Below the pieces are notes generated by a model, which made no database searches, was not told the DNA's origin, and saw nothing but the letters and a program-made list of their open reading frames with translations. 6,951 bases of DNA, from contig PMKG01000217.1 in NCBI GenBank assembly GCA_003157675.1, positions 1 to 6,951 on the forward strand, given 5' to 3'. The translations under genes were made by a program, and so were the position numbers. This DNA comes from Acidobacteriota bacterium. GTDB taxonomy: Bacteria > Acidobacteriota > Vicinamibacteria > Vicinamibacterales > Fen-181. Position 1 is the stretch's first letter. Each line of letters starts with the position of its first letter. Below, one piece after another: positions 6,201-6,951 of this stretch.

Positions 6201-6951
6201 AGATCACGTCGTTGGCCGAGTTCAAGGAGTTGGCGGCACAGGGTACGTTCGTGCCCGTGTGCAAGGAGATCATGGCCGACCTGCTGACGCCGGTCTCGGC
6301 CTTCCTGAAGATCGCCGGGCACGCGGATTACGCGTTCCTGCTCGAGAGCGTCGAGGGCGGAGAGCACCTCGGGCGTTACTCGTTCCTCGGGAAAGACCCG
6401 TTTCTCGTGCTGCGCGCCGGACGTGACGGCACGACGACGGTCGAGCAGGCTGGCGTGACCCGCGAGCTGACCGAAGCGTTCGTTCCGGCACTGCGCCGCC
6501 TGATGGCGGACTTCAAGTCGCCGGCCGTGGCGGGGCTTCCGCGGTTCACCGGCGGCGCGGTCGGCTTCCTGGGCTACGACGCCACGGCCTGGTTCGAGCC
6601 GGTACCGCTCTCACCGGGGGCCGCGCCGGACGAGGGCGAGCCGGCCGCCGGCTTCATGGTCTTCGACACGGTGCTCGCCTTCGACCACGTGCGCCACCGG
6701 ATGCTGCTCATCTCCAACGCCCGCGTCCGGCCCGACGACGACCTCGACTCGCTCTACCAGTTCGCGTGCGCGAAGATCGGGTTCCTCGAACGGGAACTCG
6801 AGGCGAGCCTGTCTGAGCCGATGGTCTCGCCGGGCGCGCCGCTCGTCATGCGGTCGAACGTTACCCGCGAGCAGTTCGAGTCGTCGGTGAGGAAGGGGCA
6901 GGAGTACATCGCGGCCGGCGACGTCTACCAGGTCGTGCTGTCGCAGCGGTT
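6197..6951 (+). CDS. trpE: Anthranilate synthase component I, N-terminal half (cut by window edge)
   Basis: This is the first Trp-specific step: chorismate plus ammonia (from glutamine via a TrpG partner) gives anthranilate and pyruvate. The 251 codons present hold the N-terminal domain and the start of the chorismate-binding domain, about half of the usual length near 500. Visible motifs are LLES (48-51) and RYSFLG (60-65), which form the Trp feedback site in the family, GGAVGFLGYD (119-128), and EYIAAGDVYQVVLSQR (236-251) opening the catalytic domain. The intact LLES suggests the enzyme is still inhibited by Trp, giving a second layer of control besides the attenuator. The start ATG overlaps the aroDE stop as ATGA, with AGGGCAGG (6183-6190) six bases before, so translation is probably coupled. 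trpG and other trp genes may follow off the edge. A paralogue such as PabB is less likely, given the Trp-rich leader upstream. Confidence 0.93.
   Translation, partial: MKITSLAEFKELAAQGTFVPVCKEIMADLLTPVSAFLKIAGHADYAFLLESVEGGEHLGRYSFLGKDPFLVLRAGRDGTTTVEQAGVTRELTEAFVPALRRLMADFKSPAVAGLPRFTGGAVGFLGYDATAWFEPVPLSPGAAPDEGEPAAGFMVFDTVLAFDHVRHRMLLISNARVRPDDDLDSLYQFACAKIGFLERELEASLSEPMVSPGAPLVMRSNVTREQFESSVRKGQEYIAAGDVYQVVLSQR

Noticed and set aside
1..6951. Mobile elements, CRISPR arrays, tRNA or rRNA genes
   Set aside because: No transposase or integrase frame, no regularly spaced repeats, no terminal inverted repeats, and no tRNA-like cloverleaf or rRNA sequence were recognised on either strand.

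Overview
The window is high-GC bacterial chromosome with six protein-coding genes, two of them cut by the window edges, plus one short leader-peptide gene. High GC, secreted beta-propeller and SpoIVB-type (S55) peptidase genes in a non-sporulation setting, and an aroD-aroE fusion next to trpE suggest Acidobacteriota, perhaps the Vicinamibacteria. This is an inference from gene content; no rRNA or other marker gene is present to settle it.

Left half, minus strand (1-3575): two genes read leftward as a probable operon. The first, at 1716-3575, encodes an exported S55-family serine peptidase-like protein. After a 26-bp gap comes an exported seven-bladed beta-propeller protein (1689 down to 1, continuing off the left edge). 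Their promoter is probably in the 154-bp divergent gap, where a perfect TATAAT lies on the minus strand.

Middle, plus strand (3730-4404): a single gene for an exported dienelactone-hydrolase-like alpha/beta hydrolase with an intact Ser-Asp-His triad and a good ribosome binding site.

Right half, plus strand (4405-6951): an aromatic amino acid biosynthesis operon. It opens with a 5' leader carrying what looks like a complete ribosome-mediated transcription attenuator: a candidate promoter, a 41-codon leader peptide with the run Trp-Trp-Trp-Tyr-Tyr-His, a long hairpin over those codons, an antiterminator arm, and a 13-bp intrinsic terminator ending just before the first structural gene. That gene is a fused type I 3-dehydroquinate dehydratase/shikimate dehydrogenase (aroDE). 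It overlaps by 4 bp with trpE (anthranilate synthase component I), which runs off the right edge. The predicted logic is that scarcity of charged tRNA-Trp stalls the leader ribosome, the antiterminator forms, and both a shikimate-pathway enzyme and the first Trp-specific enzyme are expressed. The attenuator is the most interesting item in the window.
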